64,000 bases of DNA, taken from Cristatella mucedo (taxonomy: Eukaryota > Bryozoa > Phylactolaemata > Cristatellidae). Location: the NCBI GenBank assembly GCA_009760855.2, contig WPIO01000033.1, positions 3,389,001 to 3,453,000 on the forward strand, given 5' to 3'. Each line of letters starts with the position of its first letter. The first letter of the stretch is position 1. Position numbers and translations under genes: made by a program. The notes under the pieces are model-generated. The model did not search any database. It was not told the origin of the DNA and saw only the letters and a list, made by a program, of their open reading frames with translations. This document shows positions 23,385 to 35,000 of the stretch, piece by piece.

Positions 23385-23482
23385 GCAATCATGCTTCTTT
23401 TGCAGCGAATGTAAAGTGCGTAGAAAGAGATTGAGTTCTCAGAGGGCGCTTTATCGAGTTTGTTAATATTGTTATTATTAAG
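23385..23482 (+). mobile_element. LINE-A 3' tail
   Basis: AATGTAAAGTGCGTAGAAAGAG, GAGGGCGCTTTATCGAG and a short (ATT)-rich tail. Confidence 0.65.
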
Positions 23483-24079
23483 AATTCTCTTGCAGTGTTT
23501 GCATATGAAATGAGCTGCACAAGGCCTATCTTTATCCCCGACAGGCATGTTGAAGTATATTTTGTAGGCGTCGCATATCTTAACAGGCACTTTTGCATAT
23601 TACTTTTTTGCTCTTGTCTTGATAAATCGTACACACATATAGGAAAATGTATCTGCTGTGTGCAAGCGACCTCTTGATGCCAAGTCAAATAAATACATCT
23701 ATTCACCGGTCTCTTACGCCGCAATAACATAAACATGTTTGTGTAAGGCAACTGTACTATTACACTTCTGTCGATACTAGTCTACAGTGTTATATGTGCC
23801 TAACCCTCACTACTTCTGGTAGCAGCACATCGTGTCATATGTGCAAACCTGGCATATGCATCATGCCTAACAGCAAAATCAGAGAATTCCAAAATACCAC
23901 TGCCCTGGCCACAGAAGCAAAAATTTTGAAGAGTAATAGCTATTCGCCATTTATTTAAGGCACGGGGGTTAGGAAAACACACTGGTATCTGAGGACACAA
24001 TTGACATCTGTTAGCCAGTGTAATCTAGATGCGATATCACAAATGCATAGACTAGTTTGGTTGTCATACTCGTACCTTA

Positions 24080-24545
24080 TTTACGCTGATTTTGTTGATG
24101 TTGCTTAACTAGCTGAAAGCTGGCCGACTTGAAAGCTGGCCGACAGTGAAAGTAATATGCTCGTCTAATGACATGCCGTTTTGGCATAGTACGCCTGGAT
24201 TAAGGGCTGACGTCTCTGGAGTGATGCTAACTGAACCAATCTTGAAGGAAAGGTCTTTTAACTTTGGGTGAGACTAGGCTTGCCTGTAACTATATGGTTG
24301 GTCTTATCTTCATTTAGCTCTAGGAAGTTAGTCACCATCCCAACGCAAATGCCTTCGAAGCTGGCTGTCAGGGGATTAAGGGAGTCGCAATGCATTGTTG
24401 ATGAGAAGTAAGGCTTAGAAGGGTCGAAAGATAGATAAAGCTGTGTGCCATCGGGCATAGAAATGGAAGTCAAGATTGAGTTTGGTGATGGCATCGGCCA
24501 GAGGAGAGTATAGATAGTGAACAGAAGAGGGTCTTAGACCCAAGG
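24080..24545 (-). mobile_element. LINE reverse transcriptase fragment
   Basis: The minus strand encodes PDGTQLYLSFDPSKP and NFLELNEDKTNHIVTGKPS, the segment just after the catalytic motif in LINE-A/C proteins. The catalytic pair itself (usually ADD) has decayed to PDG. Confidence 0.72.
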
Positions 24546-24689
24546 CTGAGTGATGTACCCCATTTTTAAGGACTCGCTAGATGACCGCCAGCCGTTTATG
24601 GCTACACTGAGAGCTCTCACTGAGATAGGACCTATCCCACCAGTAGCAGCACTGTGCGTGTGGTAGCTAGGCGTGTGGAGAGGTGCTTC

Positions 24690-24850
24690 AGAAGGATTTA
24701 AGAATTATCGGCATGTACTCTTAATCGGCTGCAACTAGTACAACTGGTGCAACTCAGTAGCTCAGCTGGTCTGCCGTCCACGGTGTAGCTGTCACATCAC
24801 ACCACTTTTGTCTGAGCTTCACTGGCTCCCTATCGAGTATCGAATTTTAG
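24690..24850 (+). mobile_element. LINE-C fragment, part 1 (interrupted)
   Basis: Codons for CHITPLLSELHWLPIEYRI continue the LINE-C protein. The frame breaks at about 24850, where an opposite-strand copy begins. Confidence 0.6.
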
Positions 24851-24854
24851 TAAT

Positions 24855-25435
24855 ATAAGTAATAGGTCGTTTGTGTTGCACTATAAGAGAACTTAATCTC
24901 TGTCCAGGTGCTTTAAAACTCTGCAAAAGAGTCAATACACATGGGTTTAGTGACATGCACCATATCAAGCATACATAAGTAAACATGATGCAACAAGTAT
25001 TTTGCTTAGGCCAGCATGCTAAAGCAAACATGAAGACACCGACGGCCACCGGTTAGAAAGACCTCTGGTGAGTAACAGGCACCGAATCGTGCACTAATAC
25101 GCAGGCAAAACACAATGGAATAAATGCAGACAAGTTAACTGGGGCGAAAGGAAAGCTGACCAGAACAGATGCATCTTTAGTTGAGAATTAAAAGATGTAA
25201 GGTCATTGTAGATAGCAACCTTAGCTGGAAACAAGTTCCAGCCTTTCAGTAAATCAGACTTAATCACCGAAATATTTCAGTTTATGGTGAGGGACAGCGA
25301 CATTATTGGATGCTGAGGAGAGAGCAGGACTAGAGAATGCTGTTGGAGCAAGGAGGTCGAATAGGTAGGTTGGTGCAAGCTAGTGAAGTGACCTGTTAGC
25401 CAGATTGAGGATCGTGAAATCGATCGTTGTGCTAG
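24855..25435 (-). mobile_element. LINE-C 3' copy inserted in opposite orientation
   Basis: It begins with AATAGGTCGTTTGTGTTGC, AAGAGAACTTAATCTCTGTCC (complement of the tail) and runs to GTTGGTGCAAGCTAGTGAAGTG. It resembles 20338-21055 closely. Confidence 0.7.
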
Positions 25436-25990
25436 CTTTCACCAGCCTACCTATTCGACCTCCTTTCTCTCGCAACTTGCTCTCGAACCACCTTGGCTTC
25501 CTGTCGCCTCACTGTTCCTTGCACTGAATTTAAATCGTTTAATGATCAGGCCTCAGTTCGTATGCACCTTAGTCTGGTAGTCGCTTTCGGCTTGTGTCAC
25601 CACCACCTGCAATCAAGCCTTGGAGCAATATTATCAATTTTTAAAGCTTGCAATACACATATTTTTTATACATCGTAGAGATGTAATATATATATATATA
25701 TATATATATATTGTTAACAATACAATACAGTATTTTGTATACAAAATGTTTACAGAGGCCTGCCTGCGATGATTTTGCATCATTCAAAGTGTCTTTTTGT
25801 GTGGTTGTGCATACTGATCTTAGCACATAAGTGTGCTTTTGAATGTTTGTCTAAGCTTCATGCAGTGAATGTCATTAACCTTTGTTTATTGCTCTCTTAC
25901 TGGGAGCTGTAAAGTGCATGAATATAGTTTTAGTTCTCTTAGGGTGCCAACAAACGACCTATTATTAGTATTATTATTATTATTATTATT
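25436..25990 (+). mobile_element. LINE-C fragment, part 2, with 3' tail
   Basis: It resumes with CCTACCTATTCGACCTCC, FNDQASVRMHLSLVVAF-type codons and later GGGAGCTGTAAAGTGCATG, TTAGGGTGCC and an (ATT)n tail at about 25967-25990. A (TA)n tract lies at 25688-25711. Confidence 0.6.
25688..25711. repeat. (TA)n microsatellite
   Basis: About 12 uninterrupted TA units within a LINE-C fragment. Confidence 0.9.
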
Positions 25991-26564
25991 GTTACCTCTG
26001 ATCCTTGCTTCATAGTTTGCAATGGCTGTTTCACATTGACATACAAATACCTACTTAGAAAAGCAACACTACTTCTCTTGGCTAGAGGCTAGTATTAGCC
26101 GCAGGCTTTGGTTGCAGTCGGCTAACCTGACTCTTTCACTGCTACTGGTAGTCCACGTGCTGTCTGCCATTCAATGGGGCCGCCTGGCTTGCATAGGCGT
26201 TCCTAATCCTAGCCGCCGAGGAAAGGAACTGTCACTCATTGTAGTTGTTTTTCCTTCTCGGTTCATCTTTAGCTGTCGCTCGTTTTCTGTTGGCCCTGTA
26301 GCCTTTGGTTTGTAGTAAGCCCAGAACAGAAAGTGGGCAGGTTGCATTTGTGGAGGTGGTGGTTGTCGTGATTTCATGCTTTAGGCAATTGACAGGTAGG
26401 TAGTGCTGTAACAAAAGCATGTGGCTTGCACTTAGGTGGGCTTTGAGAACTTCAGCTTTTATATAGGTACAGATGGCATACAAATGTAGATAACTTGATA
26501 GCATGCTCTTGCTGCCTAACAGTAGGATATGATTACATACTTAAGAGAGTGATAATACTAATAA

Positions 26565-26735
26565 TTAAACATGTGTCTAGCATCCTAAGAGAACTAAATC
26601 TCTTTCTAGGTAATTTAATCTGCTGTTAAGCAAGTATGCCAATGCTTTGATGATAACATGCACAATTTCAGCACACACAAGCACACGGAGGACAATTTGA
26701 TGTAATGACTTTTTCATTGTGTGGCAGTTTTGGTG
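26565..26735 (-). mobile_element. LINE-C/A 3' fragment
   Basis: TAGCATCCTAAGAGAACTAAATCTC is the complement of the tail. The AACATGCACAATTTCAGCACAC end-region motif follows. Confidence 0.55.
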
Positions 26736-26737
26736 GT

Positions 26738-27000
26738 CATTGTAATGTATCTCCATCTGTAACTCCACAAAGTCATAAAGACCATGTGGGTGTTACGCAG
26801 GAGAGTTTTGTATAACGCACTCAGCCTAAGTGGCTTTCGGTACACATTCGGTAGCCAACAGACTTCATCTCACGCAACAAAGAGAAAGTGGGAAGCATAG
26901 CAGAGTCAGGAGAGCAGTTGAGGTAGTGAGTAGCATGGAAGTAACAGCTCAGGACCGCTGAAAAGGATGAGCCACAGTCGGCAGTAGGAGAGCAGTTGTC
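26738..27000 (-). mobile_element. LINE-B 3' fragment
   Basis: AATGTATCTCCATCTGTAACTCC, CTCAGCCTAAGTGGCTTTCGG and AACAAAGAGAAAGTGGGAAGC are the LINE-B end in reverse complement. Confidence 0.75.
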
Positions 27001-28245
27001 GTTGCGATTGTGAAACCTTTTGCAACAGCTTGGAATGGGCAGTGGTGAAATCGTCTTTCATAGAGAACCAAGACTATGCATATTGAGCCCATGTGAGTAT
27101 AAGGACCAGCAGCAGACTTTTCGGACGTGTCCATTAGTAGTGTAGTGGTTTACAGACTTTCAGAGGCTTACAGAAGGCAAAGTCAGGATAACAGGCCAGC
27201 CTTGCTTGGTAGGCTCTGTTAAGTTCAAAACCTGACATCATTCTACTATTTTGTATTCCAGAACTCCTTACCCGGTGTATTTGTTCATATTCCTATGGAG
27301 GATTGTGTGTGGTCTTAGCAGTTGGCTGTACTTTAAAGGGATGCTAAACTTTAGGTATACAGACTTCAGGAAGCTTACGATCTGATGTTGTTATGGATGC
27401 CGTTTAGGTTCCAACCTTGCTGCATGTTCCGACATGTTTTGTGAAAGCAGTAGATCAGGCATACTAGTGTAGACCGTGCAATTCTACTATTGAGTCAGTT
27501 AAAGAAGCATTCACGTTTTGCTGATAGTAACTTTTATTTGTGATCCTTCCTGTTTTATTTTTTCGCAAAAGCGTTCTTTAGTGAGCCGTTTTCGGAATGA
27601 GCAAGCTGCAAATTTTCCCATTGTCAGTGTTTTGCATATTGCCAGATAGGATTGCTTGCACTTTCCTTCCCACTGCCCTAGTGCAGAAACAAATCGCAAA
27701 ACCCGAATTTGTGGGTTCTGTCGCCAATACTGAAAAACGGCAGGATATGAATTTTGGGCTTGGCTATGAAGTTTTGCATAGCAGTGATGCCTACTGTGGT
27801 GCTGAAGGAGTCACTGAGTGCTCAAAGTTGCCTTGCGGTCGGCTGCTGTAATTGTGTCTGCTCACTTGCTTCCAGTTGTGGCACTTTCTTTGCTGTCACC
27901 CTTGGCTGCTACTTTCATAATTGCTTTTTCGACTGTTGTACTTAAGCTACATATATCTCTGGGTTACTTTTTACATCAGGTGACTAATAGGTACCGACTG
28001 CACACCGATGGGTGCATGGACTCTGCCAATGCTGAGACAGTTCACTTCAGCAGAAACAACAACTTTGTTCTCACGGTTTTAAGGGTTATAGATAGAAACA
28101 AATTGAGTGGTTTTTAAGGTTGAGTTTTGTGTAAAGCTTTTTATTGACACCGAGCACCAAACCACTGCCTTACCAGAACAAACTCTTTGGCAATCCTCAC
28201 TGCGGTGAACAGTAATCCAGCAGGCATTCAAGAATATATGCACTC

Positions 28246-28263
28246 CCCCCCCCCCCCCCCCCC
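28246..28263. repeat. Poly-C tract
   Basis: About 18 C in a row. Shorter C runs occur near 17420, 33847 and 38404. Confidence 0.9.
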
Positions 28264-28424
28264 GATGCATGCATTCTTTAAAAAAAAGAACAGTGTAAGG
28301 GGTGGTTTTAAACGTCAGCTCCTGCATTGTTTTCTTGCATTTTTGTTTTTCTTATGCGATTCGACAAATAGCAATGCCCCTGATTATACATTTGCCTGTA
28401 TAACATGTTTACTTACGTGATCAG

Positions 28425-28636
28425 TTAAAGAAGCTTAAAACACACCTGTTTATTACAGCATTTGGTGGGTCTATGTGATTTGTTTTTCGTGTGCATATAC
28501 CTGCTTACACCATGCCTGCTGCTTGTGGTTGTTACCATCAATGATTTGGTAATGCTTTCTATACAGCATCTGTAAAGTGCCTAGAAAGAGATTCGTTTCT
28601 GAGAGGGTGCTATACAAATGTATTATTATTATTACG
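28425..28636 (+). mobile_element. LINE-A 3' fragment
   Basis: AAGAAGCTTAAAACACACCTG through TCTGTAAAGTGCCTAGAAAGAG to TATACAAATG and (ATT)n. It lies about 380 bp upstream of the tetraspanin start. Confidence 0.75.
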
Positions 28637-29012
28637 TTCAATGAAAGTATATAGGAGTTTTTTGGGTCTAGCCTTGCTGGAATGGTAGATTTTGGCTGGC
28701 TAGTGCTCCTTAGAGAATTGGCCAGCAGTTGGGGTGGCATAATCAAAGTTTTCTTCATTAGCTTAATGACTGCCACCTTTCTGTCTGATCAGACTAGCAT
28801 GCTGTTCCCTAGATGCCTTCTTCTGGACGTGTCGTTTTATGCCCTTGTGGTTTGGCAAGCACTGTAGTCTGCAGCCTAGGCACTGGTAGCTGTTATTCTC
28901 TGAACCGATGTTTTTTTTTGGCAGGGGCTTTCGGCTGCTTCACTTGACCCTCGCTGATGCTATTGAGGACTGTAGTGCCAACTGATATCTGTTTAGTAAT
29001 TGTTTTAGAAAA

Positions 29013-29096
29013 ATGGCTGTGACGGCAAAAGGCAAAGGGAAAAAGAGGGGTGTAAACTGGCGGCTTGTTGTCATCATTCTAAATGTCCTTTTCATC
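29013..29096 (+). CDS. Tetraspanin exon 1
   Basis: ATG sits in a good context (AAAAATGGC). It encodes 28 residues: a Lys/Gly/Arg-rich cytosolic start and the first part of TM1 (VVIILNVLFI). The donor is TC|GTGAGT and the phase is 0. TM1 is completed by exon 2, 7.1 kb away. Confidence 0.85.
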
Positions 29097-32000
29097 GTGA
29101 GTATACCTTTGCCATTACTTTCCACCCCAGCATGTACTCATGCATCTAGCCATAGGCATCAGAATGTGCATGCAATTGTGCTTATTGGGTTTACTATGAC
29201 CAGTGCTGTGCTTGTTATCAGCCAATCTGTAATCAGTTGAAGAAGATACCAACTCTTATCACTTCAGAACTGTAACTTGGTTGTTGACCAATCTGGCCTG
29301 GTAGGGTTTTAGTGCTTGCAAGGAATACGTTGGGCCGGACCTGTGTTTCAGTAACCCATATTACACCGATTGGTCGAGTCACTGAACCTGTAAGTCAGAC
29401 GTTGCAGGATCGTTTACTCTATGCAACATTTTTGCACCTAGACGCACGGCAGATGACCTTCGATCGATCTATAGTTTGAAGTTTTCTTTTGTGCTTGGTA
29501 GCCCATTTGTTTTGGGATAGTGTTCACTAAACATACGATTCGAACCCAAAAACCCCAAGCATCCTGAAGATCAAGATATAACCTCAAATATTGACTACAG
29601 TGTTTTATGGACTGCTGGGCAGTACAGTTTACCGTAATGTAGGATTTGCTTGAGCTAGCAATATTTTTAGCAAGTCGTGTGTGAAAGTAAAGTTTCAGCT
29701 GAATTTCACAGCCGACATTTTTGTAGCGCTTCTATAGCTGCCACTATGGCTTTCAGAGCGCTTAGTGTGCGACCACATCGGATTGCTACTTTGAAATTGA
29801 ACTTGTTTGGCAATATCTGTAGCAATTTCCGGCTTCTGACATAGTCGCCATATTCAAAGAATGTTATTTAATAATATTGCACTTGATATTATTTTGTAGC
29901 ATCGTCTAAGCACTGTCAACTAAGGTTTATGCTATCCACCAAATCACCATGGTTGTGGCATCTCAGGTGTTTGCAAAGCCTTCTATATCAGTTGTATACA
30001 CTTCCACAGCTCTTGGTTCATCACGATACATAAATGGCCGGTTTCTCACTCTAAATGCCCTGTTGGTTTCTTATGTAGTCTCGAACCGGGTCTGACTTGA
30101 ACCTGTGAGTTCAAAAAAACCAGACGTCCCACACCTTGACCATTCCTGTAAGAGTGTACAATTTAGTTGGATGATTTTTTTCTTCGAAAGGGAGATACTT
30201 GGCACATCCAAAAAGTCTTACTTAACCGTGTTCTGATGGTGCTACAAAAAACTATCGAAAAACCGCAGCTGTTTATGAACCCACCTGAAACCACTGAACA
30301 AGTTAATTTTGCATTATTCGAACAAGTTAATTTTGCATATTTTTTAACCTATAGGCAAACCAAGGTGGTAGCATGCAGAATTTGAAACATTTACTGCATC
30401 CTCCTATTATTGTTGTAGTATTATTTTTTGTCTTGATTTTGTGAAACATTGCTATGTTTAAGATTTGTGATGATTCTCAGGGTGTAAGGATTTTTCTAGC
30501 CAACGTGGGATGTAGTAAATACTAATCAGAATGTGCACGAATGCCTTACTAGAATGGCTAGCGACCACTATCTAACCTCGACTGAAAATAGAAATGCTAT
30601 TCAGAACAAATGAAGGAAAAAGCTGTCAATATCGTCTTCAGCTGGTGTAAAAATGAAAAGCAATTTAAAGCAAGCTATCTTTTGCCTGCTAATGTTTATT
30701 GGGGATGTGGGTTTTGTCGGGTTGTGTATATACATATACTGGTTGGTCTCGTGTTTGTATGTAAATGCAGCATAAAAGCACATATTTGGCTCACATGCCA
30801 TTATTAGTGCTACCTATCACTTCCTTGCATTATAGCTGCTCAGAAGTTATTGTAAAATATGGCAGTTGGTTAGTGAGCACTCTTACTGGCAGTCAGGGAC
30901 CTGAGCTATACGTGGAGCTAAGTATTGAGGAATGCGATATGATTTTGATACCATCGTAAGGGCCTGGTCTCAATCTGACATGTCCAGTGCCCAAACCCCG
31001 CCCCTGTGTTGCATAATGCATATATTTTTGACGATTCTCTTATGTGAACCACTCAGCCGTGGAAGAAGGTAATTAATTTGAATAGCACTTTACGGACATC
31101 TGGCCGGAACTCCTACTTGCTCTAGCGTTTTCTTCTGGCTAGCCTTCTCAGGACTCTGCTATGTTGAGGAAGTGCTTTTATCGCATTGCACTGGAGGTTC
31201 CTGCTATTAACTTACAAGTAATGAGTGCCAAGCTAGTTGGTAGAGTAGTTCTATAAGCGTAGACTGGCGAAGACTACAGAGTCGCTTGGCATTAGTGCTT
31301 GCACTGCCCCGGTGAACTAGATGTAACTTTGCTCCTCCACATGTTGAACCTGGCTCTGGCGTGATTTGGGGGTGCTTTTAGGTCGGCCAAGGAAAAAATT
31401 CCAAAAAATTGATCAAAGAGCTTGAGCCGTAAGCAAGCTCGGATGGCCGAAATTGCTAGCAATTTCTGGAGCTATCGGGTTCTTGAAACCACCAGCAATC
31501 ACCACTTTCTTAATGGTTGCTCAAATTCACAGGATCATTATAAGTTTGCATCAAAGCACTTTTGCTTTACCTTGCACTCTCAGAACTGGGATGTGTAAAG
31601 TCTTTGCATATTCGAGGGAGGAAGAGAGAGAACCTAAGTGTGAGACAACGTGTGAGTTAGCGAGCAAAGTTAAAAAGGGAAAGTCAAAAGGGGGTGGCGA
31701 AACTGAGCTACAGTTTGGTTGAGCGGCTGGCATTTTCTCTTGGTCTATCTATAGTCATCTGGTTTATGATAAGGCTCAGGTAGCCACGTATGATCTGTGG
31801 TTTTGTCGTGTGCCTCTAGTCTCCTAGTCACGAAACTACACGGATAGCTTCGGCAGCCGTCATATAAGTTGCTTACTTCCTAGATTTGACTATATAAAAG
31901 CAAGGGATATTTATAGTAACCACACTAAGGCAAAAAGAAAAGATAACACCTTTTGCCTATGTCGTTTATTTTTTATTTGATGTGCAAAGTATTACGTCTT

Positions 32001-35000
32001 TGCTCTTTCAATTGCAAGGGCCGCTCAGGGTTAGTGGAAATGACAGGGCTTGGCCACGAATAATGGTAAAACTCTACAAAACCGTTACGATTTTGCTTGT
32101 AGTTTATCCCTGCACTGTAGGAACTTAGGTCAATAGCTTTTATATGTCATCGATTCACACAACCACATCGTTTCTAGTTTTTAGACGCCGCAAATTAATT
32201 TTTATTACGACATGGAACTGTACTGTAGTCCTCAGGTTCATATTCGGTAAATGTGACATCCACTTCTCACCGATTCTAGCAAGCTTGCCAGCCTCTTTTA
32301 GCAGCTCCGTATATGTGTCAATGCCAATTTGCTTCTCCGGCTTAGGAGTACTCCATGCTAGCTATTTCTGGTGCAAAGCGAACTAGAGAAAATAATTAAA
32401 AAGTTTTTATCATGTTTACCAGCCTGGCAATAACTCAGGATTGGCCTGACCTCGAGGCACTTGTCTGGTCGTCAGCTCCCACTTTTCCCCACTTCTTTCA
32501 CGATGTGCGCCTACACTACTTATGGTCGCAAGACCGATGCTGAATGTGTCCACTCCAATGTTACAGTTAGTGCACTGTCTTAAGGATCACATCGATGTTG
32601 CTGCAACCATCGATCTCAGATGATCTTCACATATCCACATTGCCATTGTAAGGGCAATTTGAAGTAATTTTGGGTGGCTTTAGAAATGTTTCTGGTATTG
32701 TAACTTATTATTGAAATTATCTGTATGTGACAATCCAGTAGTAAGTAAAGGGGAGACTGGTTTTCTGGGCTAATGCATTATCAAAGACAGTGGGTCCGTG
32801 AACAGACAGCGGAGTAATTTTAGCCTTTACAATATTTTTGAGACTAAGCATACACCCTTCCCAAAAGTCTTTTGCCAGTGCTACAATGAATGAATTAGTA
32901 GAATGGAGCCGGAGATCCAAGCACAGCAAACTGTGACTGTCCAAGTCAAAGTGGAACAGCTATCGCTCGCAGAAACTTCACTATGCTTTTTAAAGTTGAA
33001 AAAATATGTGGGTTGCCATGGAGTTTGGGCATTTAAACAAGTTCTTTCCAAGGACTGACAATGTTTGCTATTTTGTTTAGCATTTCGCTCCATATATGAG
33101 CTCACTTATGTTTGAACAATTGCCAAGAGAGTGAGGGATGGCGTTTCCCTACCCACCGACAGAGGGTTGACTTCTTCTGGCTTGTTTGGATACCAAATCG
33201 AACATGCTTAGGAGGTCACCACTCGGCAGTACCACAAAAAGGATGGCTTAAGGCCTTGCATGAAATTGGCTCAAGCAACAGAGAAGTAGTTCGGGCTTGT
33301 ACAATGAGCCATAGAGTAGTGAGCCACGAGACCGTTGGTAACAGAAGCGTTAGCTCTGCAGGTCCTAGACTGTGGAACTCGCTTCCACGATTCTTACGCA
33401 ACGACAACTACTCTCCTGCTTCCAACTGTGGCTCATCCTTTCCAGCAGCCCTGAGCTGCTACTTCCATGCTACTCACTACCTCAATTGGTCTCCTGACTC
33501 TGTTATGCTTCCCACTTTCTCTTTGTTGCATGAGACGAAGTCAGTTGGCTACCGAATGCGTACCGAAAGCCGCTTAGGCTGTGAGTGCCCTATACAAAAT
33601 CTGCTGCGTAACACCCACATAGTCTTTGTGGAGTTGCAGACGGAGATACATTACACTGCATCTTAATATGCTTGAAGTGCATGGTAGTACGGCTCATAGA
33701 CCATGCTCGGGTCGCCCGAGGGCGACAGCACTGTGAGACGACTTTCACCTGACTGTGCTGGCCCTTCAGTGATGGAAGCCGTCACACCGGGAGCTGTCTC
33801 AGTTGATGTAGACAATAAACGGCACAGTTATGAGCATAGGCAGTACCCCCCCCCCCCGTAGGCTTTTCAGGCATCGCATATTGAGAAGGGTTGCCAAGCC
33901 TTTGCTAGCCGAGGTATGCAGAAGAGATCGTCTCAGATGGGGCCCTGGACAATGCCTACCACACGGCAGACGACTGGAGTCAAATTGTATGGACCCACGA
34001 TTCGAAATGAACGATCTTTGCTACAAGCAAACGAAGAACATTCGAAGACCGGCAAAAAGATGAGATGTACCACCCTGACTGTTTCCAGCCTATGGGGATA
34101 TTCGGTGGCCAATGTGTTATAGTTTGTGGTTCCTTCTGCTCCTCCGACGTGGGAGTTCTGCACTGTATTAGCGTACTTGTGGACCAGCATGTGTACATTG
34201 ATCTGGTTAAAAAAAAGCCGGGCTTTCTTTCAAGTGCTAGAGCTCTTATGGGGAACGATTACATTTAGCAGCAGGGCAGCACCCAAAGCACACAGCTTGA
34301 ACTTCCAAAAGATTTGTCTCTGAAACAGCTGTTAGATTCATGAGTTGGCCGAGTCACTTGCTTGACCTGAATCCCATAGTGTCGTTAGAATAGGCTAGAG
34401 TGCTGTCCAAGGTCTGATTCTGTCCCTGCTGCGACTCTGAATGAGCTATTTAGCCAGCTGAAGTTCTATTGGGGTAATATTACTACAGAGACTTCTAAGA
34501 GGTTGACAGACTTGAGAAAGTAATTAAACAACCATAGAGGCCGGATCCCATGTTAAATCATTTGCTCTTTAAATAATATTTGTATATAATTAAGCACTAT
34601 TCACATATGCTATTGTGCAAAGAAATTGATGGTGTATTCTTCTGTGTGCAAAGTCGAAAGCTATCTGCCTGCAACATATGACTGTCACCATACCGGTTGA
34701 AACAAGACTTGTGTGAAAGGGTGCATGTTCAGCTCCTTCTCTACATCATGGGTAGAGTGTCTCTTCTTGTTTTGCTCGATCTTTCGGCAGCTTTTGATAA
34801 CAAGACTTCTGCCTCTCATCTCGTGATCAAGGGTGCATGTTCAGCTCCTATCTCTGGGAGACTCCAGAGTGTTTGCGGATGACACTCAGTTGTACCTTTG
34901 CTTTGATCCCTCCCAGCCTTCGAGCACCTCAAATTCTCTCAACTCACTTGCTGCATGCATTGATGACATCCGATCATGGATGGCAGCAAATTTTCTAAAA

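Noticed and set aside
27597-28117. Overlapping frames with a hydrophobic stretch (up to 99 codons)
   Set aside because: Three overlapping frames are open at once with none preferred, and there are no splice partners or family match.
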